NCBI GenBank assembly: GCA_023819365.1
Contig: JAMWBP010000022.1
Location: forward strand, 1-7,847
Direction: 5' to 3'
Source of the DNA: Candidatus Omnitrophota bacterium
GTDB taxonomy: Bacteria; Ratteibacteria; UBA8468; B48-G9; JAFGKM01
Length of the DNA stretch: 7,847 bases
Every line of letters starts with the position of its first letter. Positions within the stretch are counted from its first letter, which is position 1. Under the pieces are notes generated by a model. It saw nothing but the letters and a program-made list of their open reading frames with translations, made no database searches and was not told where the DNA came from. The translations under genes and the position numbers were made by a program. This document shows positions 1-5,848 of this stretch, piece after piece.

Positions 1-1092
1 AAAAAGGTGGGGCTTATTACAAATCAGACAGGACTGAATAGTAAGTTTGTCTCTTCTGCTGATATAATCTCTCACATACCTGATGTTAAACTCGTCGCAC
101 TTTTTGGACCTGAACATGGACTCAAAGGTGGCAGGATGGGTTTCATTATAGAAGAGAAAGAAAAAGATATAAAGGTATTCAGTTTATATGGAGAGACAAG
201 AAGACCTACACCAGAGATGCTAAAAGGGATAGATGTGCTTATCTTTGATATCCAGGATATCGGAGCAAGGTCTTACACCTATATATCTACTATGAGATAC
301 TGTATGGAAGAGGCAGCAAAACATAATATAGAATTTTTAGTCCTGGACAGACCAAATCCCCTTGGTGGATTGCTTGTAGATGGTCCGGTTCTTGATAAAA
401 ATTTTGAGTCATTTGTTGGCTCTGCACCCATACCATATGTCCATGGTATGACTATAGCCGAGATTGCACTCTTGCTTAATAAAGAGTTAGATATTAACTG
501 CAAACTCACTGTAATAAAGATGGATGGCTGGAAAAGAGATATGTTATGGGAAGATACAGAACTTCCATGGACCCCAACATCTCCACATATACCTGAGCAG
601 GATACTCCTTTCTTTTATCCTGTTACAGGTATACTCGGGGAATTAGGAATAGTAAATATAGGCGTAGGATATACCCTTCCATGCAAGTTAGTGGGAGCAC
701 CCTGGATGGATGCAGAAAAGATAACAGCATACATAAATAAGAAAAAACTTCCAGGGGTCTACTTCCAGCAGTTTCACTTTACCCCCTTTTATGGGTTATA
801 CAAAGGAGAGATGTGTAATGGATTCAGGATTATCATCACAGATAAGAAGAGTTATAAGCCGGTAGAAACCTGCTATTATATAATAGAAGCTCTCCTTGAA
901 CTATATCCTGAAAACTTTAACTTCTCTCTGGTTAGTCATTCCAATATAAAGATGTTTGATAATGTCAATGGAAGTGATATAATACGGAAACAGTTTCAAA
1001 ACGGAATAAAGGCAAAAGAGATTGTTAGTTCATACCAGTCAGATTTAAAAGTGTTCTTAGAAAAAAGAAAAAAGTATCTGTTGTATGAATGA
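1..1092 (+). CDS. DUF1343 / NamZ-family (GH171-like) exo-beta-N-acetylmuramidase homolog, 5' partial
   Basis: The characterised family members (B. subtilis NamZ/YbbC) remove N-acetylmuramic acid from non-reducing ends of peptidoglycan fragments. Numbering from the GTG at 7, the family landmarks appear in order: GLITNQTG (2-9), LFGPEHGLKGG (32-42), SLYGETRRPTPEML (59-72), FDIQDIGARSYTYISTM (80-96), VLDRPNPLGG (112-121), HGMTIAEIA (146-154), GW.R (174-177), GAPW (230-233) and a C-terminal KYLLY. The gene is cut by the window edge: the frame is open to base 1 (Lys-Lys-Val-Gly-Leu), the GTG lies inside the conserved first strand, and no ribosome site is visible. About 30 residues plus any signal peptide should lie upstream. 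One segment is unusual: where typical members have SPNMPT and then an EGTNVSEGRGTT-like loop, this protein has SPHIPEQ (192-198) and GELGIVNIGVGYTLP (211-225). It is therefore a divergent subfamily, and muramidase specificity is not assured. The DUF4139 gene follows closely on the same strand. Confidence 0.88.
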   Translation, partial: KKVGLITNQTGLNSKFVSSADIISHIPDVKLVALFGPEHGLKGGRMGFIIEEKEKDIKVFSLYGETRRPTPEMLKGIDVLIFDIQDIGARSYTYISTMRYCMEEAAKHNIEFLVLDRPNPLGGLLVDGPVLDKNFESFVGSAPIPYVHGMTIAEIALLLNKELDINCKLTVIKMDGWKRDMLWEDTELPWTPTSPHIPEQDTPFFYPVTGILGELGIVNIGVGYTLPCKLVGAPWMDAEKITAYINKKKLPGVYFQQFHFTPFYGLYKGEMCNGFRIIITDKKSYKPVETCYYIIEALLELYPENFNFSLVSHSNIKMFDNVNGSDIIRKQFQNGIKAKEIVSSYQSDLKVFLEKRKKYLLYE

Positions 1093-1136
1093 GGAGGAAG
1101 TATTTCCGGAAGGATAGAAGTAAAAAATATAAAAAC

Positions 1137-1148
1137 AGGGGGCGGAAG
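1137..1148 (+). promoter_or_regulatory. Purine-rich ribosome-binding site that sets the DUF4139 start
   Basis: AGGGGG followed by CGGAAG sits directly before the ATG at 1149. The frame also opens at an ATG at 1089, overlapping the previous stop, but no Shine-Dalgarno sequence precedes that ATG. Starting there would add a 20-residue Lys/Arg-rich extension in front of a normal signal peptide. Confidence 0.5.
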
Positions 1149-2564
1149 ATGAAAAGGAAGATGGTTTTTGCGGTCTTATTATGGCTTCTCTGTATATCAC
1201 TTACAGGATTTGCACAGGAGATGAAAAGGAAGGATGTAAGTTTGACTGTATATAACCAGAACTTTGCACTTGTAAGGGATGTCCGCAGTATAGGACTGAA
1301 AGAAGGACTTAATGAGGTGAGGTTTTTTGATATAGCGGCAAGGATAGAGCCGGCAAGTGTTCATTTTAAATCCATTACAGCACCGGATAAATGTGGGATA
1401 CTTGAACAGAACTTTGAGTATGACCTTGTAAGTGCAGACAAACTTCTATTGAAGTATATTGATAATGTGATAAGTATAATATCACAGGATGATGTGAAAT
1501 ATACAGGCTACCTTGCCAGCTATGATGGAAACCAGATTGTTCTTGCAGAAGATAAGGAGAAAGGACCTATCTTTATGATAAACAGAAGCAACATCAGAGA
1601 TATTGAGTTTCCCCAATTACCTGAAGGACTGATAACAAAGCCAACGCTTGTCTGGTCCCTTCTTAATAACAAACCAGGCACCCATGATGTTGAGTTAAGT
1701 TATATCACAGGTGGAATAAACTGGGTTGCTGACTATGTTGCTGCTATATCAGATGATGAAAAGAGTATCTCACTTACTGGCTGGGTTACTATTGACAACA
1801 GAAGCGGGACTGAATATAAAAATGCCTCCTTAAAACTTATTGCAGGTGATGTTTTCAGGGTGCAGAAGAGAGATATTGTTCCAAGGGTTATGGAGACAAA
1901 AGCATTAGGTGCTGCTGTACCTGAACAGTTTGAAGAAAGGCAACTTTTTGAATACCACCTTTATGAACTTGGTAGAAAGACAACACTAAAAAACAATCAG
2001 ACAAAACAGATAAGCTTGTTGACCGCACCTAATGTATCTGTAAATAAGATATATACTTATAGTGGGCAACTTTATAGTTGGTATTACTATGACAACTGGC
2101 AGGGCATCCAGTGTAACAGGAAGGTAGGTGTGAACTTAGAATTCAAAAACAGCAAAGAAAATGGGCTGGGTATTCCCTTACCAAAAGGGACAATAAAGGT
2201 TTATAAGGCAGATATAGATAAGTCATTACAGTTTATAGGAGAAAACCAGATAGACCACACACCAAAGGATGAAAAAATTTCTCTTTATTTAGGTAATGCC
2301 TTTGATATTGTCGGTGAGAGAAAGGTTACAGACCATAAAAAATTAGCGGCAAACCTTTACAGAGACACCTATGAGATTACATTAAGAAACCATAAGAAAG
2401 AGCAGGTAATGGTAAAGGTAATAGAGAGGCAGTGGGGCGACTGGAAGGTTGTCCAGACAAGCCATGAGTACAAAAAGGAAGATGCCACAACCCTTGTATT
2501 TGAGGTAAATGTTCCTGCAAATGGAGAAACAAAGATAACCTATACAGCCGAATATAAATTTTAA
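1149..2564 (+). CDS. Exported DUF4139 domain-containing protein
   Basis: A 471-residue protein of unknown function, with a signal peptide and the DUF4139 fold seen in proteins often annotated as mucoidy inhibitor MuiA-like. The N-terminus (MKRK, then a hydrophobic run to about residue 19, then G-F-A|Q) is a standard SPase I signal with cleavage expected after Ala22; there is no lipobox. Next comes the typical first strand, LTVYNQNFALVRDVR (about 32-46), with NEVRFFDIAARIEPASV (55-71). The DUF4139 core begins near residue 180 with ELSYITGGINWVADY (182-196), then GWVTIDNRSG (211-220) and LKLIAGDV (228-235). The protein ends in beta-rich sequence with no transmembrane anchor, so it is probably periplasmic or surface-located. 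It lies 56 bp behind the NamZ-like gene, probably in the same transcript, which suggests an envelope role; that is inference. Its TAA overlaps the facing pseudogene's original stop by a few bases. Confidence 0.85.
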   Translation: MKRKMVFAVLLWLLCISLTGFAQEMKRKDVSLTVYNQNFALVRDVRSIGLKEGLNEVRFFDIAARIEPASVHFKSITAPDKCGILEQNFEYDLVSADKLLLKYIDNVISIISQDDVKYTGYLASYDGNQIVLAEDKEKGPIFMINRSNIRDIEFPQLPEGLITKPTLVWSLLNNKPGTHDVELSYITGGINWVADYVAAISDDEKSISLTGWVTIDNRSGTEYKNASLKLIAGDVFRVQKRDIVPRVMETKALGAAVPEQFEERQLFEYHLYELGRKTTLKNNQTKQISLLTAPNVSVNKIYTYSGQLYSWYYYDNWQGIQCNRKVGVNLEFKNSKENGLGIPLPKGTIKVYKADIDKSLQFIGENQIDHTPKDEKISLYLGNAFDIVGERKVTDHKKLAANLYRDTYEITLRNHKKEQVMVKVIERQWGDWKVVQTSHEYKKEDATTLVFEVNVPANGETKITYTAEYKF

Positions 2565-2575
2565 TTTTTATTAAA

Positions 2576-2587
2576 GGGATACTTCCC
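2576..2587. terminator. Weak bidirectional hairpin at a convergent gene end
   Basis: GGGA-TACT-TCCC forms a 4-bp stem just past the DUF4139 stop, with AT-rich sequence on both sides (ATATTTTCTT on the + strand, TTTAATAAAAATT on the - strand). It lies inside the restored 3' end of the facing pseudogene. The stem is short, so it is only a possible terminator. Confidence 0.25.
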
Positions 2588-3163
2588 ATATTTTCTTGTT
2601 GCCTCTAACATATAGAGAAAATTTCTGGCAGGGACATTATATGTATGGAGTTGGAAGAGGTAAGGATTAATCCACCACCTTTACCAGCATCCCTGATGCA
2701 TTCAATAACCTCTTTTTCAATATCTTCTTTCGTCCCTGAAACAAGTGTTTTTGCACAGTCAACATTCCCTGCAAGGACTGCCCTGTGTCCATATCTTCCT
2801 CTCAGTTCTTTAAGTTTTATACCTGCAGAGGCGTCTATAAATATGGAAGGGTTATATACAGGACCTTTAGTTGTTGCCAGGTCTCCTCCACCAAGGATAA
2901 AATCAGCACCATGTTTTACCGCCTCTTTGATAGTTGCTATTGCAGATTCTGTCTGATACTCAAGATAAATATCAATCCATTCCGGGTATAGAAGTGTTGC
3001 CTCAAGATAGATGGGCTTCATAGGTATTGCTATTCCTGTACTGAATGCAATCGCCTTTTCCTTACCTACCTTTTCCACTATTCTGTCCCATCCGTCAAAG
3101 ATACTCTTATCTTTAAATGTAATCGGTTCACCAAGACGCTTTTCTATTACTTTTATTTCCCTT

Positions 3164-3214
3164 TCAATGTCTGAAAGATATACTCCCACACCCAATAAAT
3201 CCTATCTTTATCAT
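3164..3214 (-). other. Orphan N-terminus resembling a Gfo/Idh/MocA oxidoreductase, fused to the UroD-like remnant
   Basis: An ATG at 3214-3212 with a strong ribosome site reads MIKIGFIGCGSISFRH and stops at TGA 3166-3164. The peptide matches the first beta-strand and glycine-rich turn (G-F-I-G-C-G-S-I) of a Rossmann NAD(P)-binding domain. The IS..RH continuation fits the GxGxI...H start typical of Gfo/Idh/MocA proteins. It is out of frame with the UroD-like remnant that overlaps and follows it. The simplest reading is a deletion that joined the start of an oxidoreductase gene to the middle of a UroD-like gene. The match is only 16 residues long, so chance or a short leader peptide cannot be excluded. 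Confidence 0.5.
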
Positions 3215-3216
3215 AT

Positions 3217-3226
3217 CCCCTCCCTT
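3217..3226 (-). promoter_or_regulatory. Strong ribosome-binding site kept in front of the mosaic pseudogene
   Basis: On the - strand, AAGGGAGGGG ends two bases before the ATG at 3214-3212. Counting the upstream GGGAGG as the core gives normal spacing. It serves the 16-codon oxidoreductase-like frame, not the UroD-like frame, which has no ribosome site of its own before its TTG. Confidence 0.6.
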
Positions 3227-3299
3227 AAAAACTTTTAAAAGAGATTAACTGAGATAATAATTCACTACTTAGTAAGAGAAAAAGCAAGAAAACTGACAA

Positions 3300-3322
3300 T
3301 TCAAATCTTTTTACAATTTGAA
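3300..3322. promoter_or_regulatory. Palindromic operator candidate overlapping the GH51 -35 box
   Basis: TTCAAAT (3300-3306) and ATTTGAA (3316-3322) are perfect 7-bp inverted arms separated by 9 bases, and the TTTACA -35 box lies mainly in the spacer. A regulator bound here would occlude RNA polymerase, a plausible arrangement for sugar-dependent repression of the arabinofuranosidase gene. In DNA this AT-rich, short palindromes arise by chance, so the role is inference. Confidence 0.35.
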
Positions 3323-3338
3323 AATTATATATTAAAAT
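3310..3338 (+). promoter_or_regulatory. Sigma70-type promoter for the GH51 gene
   Basis: TTTACA (3310-3315) and TAAAAT (3333-3338) each match the consensus at five of six positions and are separated by exactly 17 bp. Transcription would start near 3345, giving a leader of about 24 bases that contains the ribosome site. The rest of the 3215-3368 intergenic stretch shows no further gene. Confidence 0.6.
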
Positions 3339-3354
3339 TTCTTGTGTTGGATTG

Positions 3355-3361
3355 AAAGGAG
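3355..3361 (+). promoter_or_regulatory. Ribosome-binding site of the GH51 gene
   Basis: AAAGGAG lies 7 bases before the ATG at 3369. It selects that ATG over an in-frame TTG at 3342, which has no such site and would lie at or before the predicted transcription start. Confidence 0.8.
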
Positions 3362-3368
3362 TGAGGTA

Positions 3369-4856
3369 ATGGAGAAAACAGTTATTAATCTTCATACAAA
3401 GTTTCAGGTTGGAAAGGTTGATAAGAGAATCTTTGGCGGATTTCTTGAGCATTTAGGAAGGGCTGTATATCAAGGGATATATGACCAGAAAAGTGCAAAG
3501 GCAGATGAAGATGGCTTTCGTAAAGATGTAATGGAGGCACTGAAAAAACTGAATATATCTGTAATGAGATGGCCTGGTGGGAACTTTGCATCCGGTTATC
3601 ACTGGCTTGATGGTGTAGGACCAAAAGGTAAAAGGCATACTGTGAGAGACCTTGCCTGGCAGAGTATAGAGCCAAACCAGTTCGGAACAGATGAATTTAT
3701 AGAACTGTGCAAGAAGATGAAATGGTCCCCTATGATAACTGTAAATCTTGGAACTGGCACACCTGAAGAAGCAGGAAACTGGGTTGAGTACTGTAATTTA
3801 CCTCCAGGGACAAGATATGCAGATATGAGGGAAGAGAATGGAAACAGCAATCCACATAATGTAAAACTCTGGTGCCTTGGAAATGAGATGGACGGACTGT
3901 GGCAGTTAGGACATCTCCCTGCAGAACATTATTCTATAAAGGCACAGCAGGCAGCAAAGATAATGAAGGATGTGGATAAGTCAATAGAACTTGTTGTCTG
4001 TGGTTCTTGCAGTATCACTATGCCTACCTATATGGAGTGGGACAGGGTTGTTCTTGAATATACCTGGGACTTTGTTGATTATATAAGTTTACACAGGTAT
4101 GTGGGCAATCATAACAATGATACATCTGACTTTCTTGCTGTAACAAACTCTGTGGATAAACAGATAGAAGAGATGGCTTATGCCTGCAGGTTTGTTCAGG
4201 CAAAGAAAAGAAGCAAAAAGATGGTTTATCTCTGTTTTGATGAGTGGAATGTATGGTACAAAAATTATGAAAGTGATGGCAAAGGGAAATTTGCACCTCA
4301 TCTACTTGAAGAGATATATAACCTTGAGGATGCACTTGTTGTATCTGGATTTTTAAACAGTTTCATAAGGCATTCAGATGTGGTAAAGATAGCCAATATA
4401 GCCCAGATAGTAAATGTTATTGCCCCTGTCTTAACAAAAGATGATGATATACTTGTTCAGTCCATATTTTATCCTTTTGAAATGGTATCAAAAAGAAGGG
4501 ATGGTGTTTCTTTGAAAATTGGTCTTGATGGGCCAGTTTATGAAAGTCCTTCTTATGGACAGACAAACTACATAGATGCCAGTGCTATACTTGGAGATGG
4601 GAAACTACATATATTTGCCACAAACAGACACCTCACAGCCAAGATAGAACTTTCAGTCAACCCATCTGATATAGAAATCACATCCCTTGAAAGTGCAGAA
4701 ATTCTTACAGGAACCAACCCAAAAGCAGCAAACTCTTTTGAAAAGAAGGATACAGTGGTATCAAAAGAGTTTGAAGAGATAAGAATCTCTAATGGTAAGG
4801 CAGTATGTCAACTACCACCTCTCTCTTTTGCTGCTATAACATTCAAGGTTGGATAA
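3369..4856 (+). CDS. abfA: Alpha-L-arabinofuranosidase, glycoside hydrolase family 51
   Basis: This enzyme releases terminal alpha-L-arabinofuranosyl residues from arabinan- or arabinoxylan-derived oligosaccharides by a retaining mechanism. The 495-residue length is normal for the family. Residues 1 to about 380 form the (beta/alpha)8 barrel: IFGGFLEHLGRAVYQGIY (21-38), VMRWPGGNF (65-73), DGVGPKGKR (81-89), NLGTGTPEEAGNWVEYCN (126-143), LWCLGNEMDG (167-176) and CFDEWNVWY (289-297). The acid/base should be Glu173 in GNE and the nucleophile Glu292 in DEW; both are present and close to the E175/E294 positions known for Geobacillus AbfA. The C-terminal part is the usual beta-sandwich. There is no signal peptide, so the enzyme is cytoplasmic and needs imported oligosaccharides; no transporter is seen in the window. 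It has its own promoter and is transcribed alone. Its last 14 bases overlap the 3' end of the facing UroD-like gene. Some GH51 members also act on glucans, so substrate is inferred. Confidence 0.95.
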   Translation: MEKTVINLHTKFQVGKVDKRIFGGFLEHLGRAVYQGIYDQKSAKADEDGFRKDVMEALKKLNISVMRWPGGNFASGYHWLDGVGPKGKRHTVRDLAWQSIEPNQFGTDEFIELCKKMKWSPMITVNLGTGTPEEAGNWVEYCNLPPGTRYADMREENGNSNPHNVKLWCLGNEMDGLWQLGHLPAEHYSIKAQQAAKIMKDVDKSIELVVCGSCSITMPTYMEWDRVVLEYTWDFVDYISLHRYVGNHNNDTSDFLAVTNSVDKQIEEMAYACRFVQAKKRSKKMVYLCFDEWNVWYKNYESDGKGKFAPHLLEEIYNLEDALVVSGFLNSFIRHSDVVKIANIAQIVNVIAPVLTKDDDILVQSIFYPFEMVSKRRDGVSLKIGLDGPVYESPSYGQTNYIDASAILGDGKLHIFATNRHLTAKIELSVNPSDIEITSLESAEILTGTNPKAANSFEKKDTVVSKEFEEIRISNGKAVCQLPPLSFAAITFKVG

Positions 4857-5847
4857 GTTTTTTATAGAAAGAGGAGCCATAACTTACAAATTCTTCTGAC
4901 ATTGCCTCTATTTTGTCCCATGTGTGTCCCGCTGCTTCAGGAGAAGGATACCACTTTGCTATAAAACCACCGTTAAATCTTCCAAATAAATCTATAAGTT
5001 TTCTTGCATATCTCCTCACATCTTCAACGCTTCCTCTTACCATTGTATTCTGTATATCCACAGGACACCAGAAGCATATCTTCCCACCATAAAGTTCACT
5101 TAACCTTTCCACACCCATATTCTCCTGCTGGTCCATCTGGATAACATTAAGTTCTGCCTCTATAAGTCCACCAAGTATATCTATTATATATCCGCAACTG
5201 TGAAGGAATGTTAGAATCCCTTTACTCCTTGCAAATCCATATACCTTTTTATACTTTGGTTTCCACACCTTATCCCATACCTCAGGTCTTACCATAAGAC
5301 GTTTCTGTAGTCCCCAGTCATCAGCGGAGACAATGCCATCCACCCCTCCTATCTCACTGATACGCTCTATAACTGTTATGTTTATCTCACAGATTTTATC
5401 AAGGAGTTTGTCTAACTGTTCTGGATAAAGATATGGGTCTGTCCATGCTGCCTCATGTCCCCTGAGATATTCAAGACGATGGATTAAACTTAAGGGGATA
5501 TCAACAAGAACAAATTTCTCTTCTTTGTTGCCATCTACAGCCCTTTTTATACCTTCATACCTTCTTTTGTCTTCATAGTCAGGGAAGGTGAAACTTTGAA
5601 GTTTGGAGTAGTCATCAAGTGGATGAAATGCAACCTGCCCCATTGTCTTATCTCCCGGCAACCTTTCCCATATACAACCCCACTCATCTTCCCATCTTGT
5701 ATCTGTCTGAACCTTTGGTTTCCAGTCAGGGGCCACATCACAACCAGTATACAAAAAATCAGAACCCCACTTTTCCGGTAGGCACCAGGGAATCCTGTCA
5801 GGACCATCAAAAAGAACTGCTTTCTTTACTCTTTCTCTTGATGTCAT
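4843..5847 (-). CDS. UroD-like protein B (methyltransferase-like, HSCG motif)
   Basis: A 334-residue soluble member of the uroporphyrinogen decarboxylase superfamily. It begins in the usual way, MTSRERVKKAVLFDGPDRIPW. Other landmarks are DEWGCIWE (54-61), VDGIVSADDWGLQ (169-181), FLHSCGYIIDILGGLIEA (214-231), DQQENMG (239-245), PVDIQNTMVRGS (262-273) and GGFIAKWYPSPEAAGH (293-308). His216 and Cys218 match the H-x-C zinc ligands of MtaA/CmuA-type corrinoid methyltransferases. The third ligand, a cysteine in the C-terminal GCG-like turn, is replaced by the FIAKWYP segment. HemE hallmarks such as the N-terminal RQAGR motif are absent, so heme synthesis is unlikely. The substrate is unknown. The start at 5847 is preferred over an in-frame ATG at 5862 because GGGAGGAG (5860-5853) is well placed for it. 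It begins 1 bp after UroD-like A ends, so the two are surely co-transcribed and probably translationally coupled. Confidence 0.85.
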   Translation of the reverse strand: MTSRERVKKAVLFDGPDRIPWCLPEKWGSDFLYTGCDVAPDWKPKVQTDTRWEDEWGCIWERLPGDKTMGQVAFHPLDDYSKLQSFTFPDYEDKRRYEGIKRAVDGNKEEKFVLVDIPLSLIHRLEYLRGHEAAWTDPYLYPEQLDKLLDKICEINITVIERISEIGGVDGIVSADDWGLQKRLMVRPEVWDKVWKPKYKKVYGFARSKGILTFLHSCGYIIDILGGLIEAELNVIQMDQQENMGVERLSELYGGKICFWCPVDIQNTMVRGSVEDVRRYARKLIDLFGRFNGGFIAKWYPSPEAAGHTWDKIEAMSEEFVSYGSSFYKKLIQP

Positions 5848-5848
5848 T

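Larger units (their letters stand above)
2561..3214 (-). pseudogene. Decayed UroD-like (MtaA/CmuA-type) gene with three lesions
   Basis: The longest surviving frame is 196 codons (3195 to 2605, from a TTG), against about 330-350 residues for intact relatives. It keeps the central and C-terminal parts of the UroD-like barrel: DGWDRIVEKVGKEKAI (34-49), GADFILGGGDLATTKGP (96-112), LKELRGRYG (128-136) and AGNVDC (142-147). Lesion 1: roughly the first third is missing, and the frame opens only after a TAG at 3202-3204. Lesion 2: NPSIF (115-119) joins directly to IDASAG (120-125). Intact members have about 45-50 residues between these elements, including the HxC/DG ligand strand, so an in-frame deletion near 2838 is inferred. 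Lesion 3: near 2641 one base is missing. Shifting to the overlapping frame turns the aberrant end (IMSLPEIFSIC) into YNVPARNFLYMLEATRKYG, a normal family C-terminus, which stops at TAA 2563-2561. The product is unlikely to fold or act. A sequencing indel could explain only lesion 3. Confidence 0.8.

Noticed and set aside
1089..1148. ATG at 1089 as the DUF4139 start, overlapping the previous stop
   Set aside because: No ribosome site precedes it, and it would add 20 mostly basic residues before a complete signal peptide. The ATG at 1149 is better.
2645..2956. Open frame of about 100 codons on the + strand inside the pseudogene
   Set aside because: It is a shadow of the UroD-like sequence on the other strand: no recognisable motif, low-complexity Ser/Pro composition and no ribosome site.
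3254..3281. Promoter on the - strand for the mosaic pseudogene (TATTAT at 3259-3254)
   Set aside because: The -10-like box is fair, but the sequence 16-17 bp upstream (TTTCTC) hardly resembles a -35 box, and such AT-rich hexamers are common here.
3342..3368. TTG at 3342 as the GH51 start
   Set aside because: It precedes the AAAGGAG ribosome site and lies at about the predicted transcription start. The ATG at 3369 gives the normal family N-terminus.
4857..4866. T-run after the GH51 stop as an intrinsic terminator
   Set aside because: No GC-rich hairpin precedes the six T's, and they encode Lys-Lys of the facing UroD-like gene.
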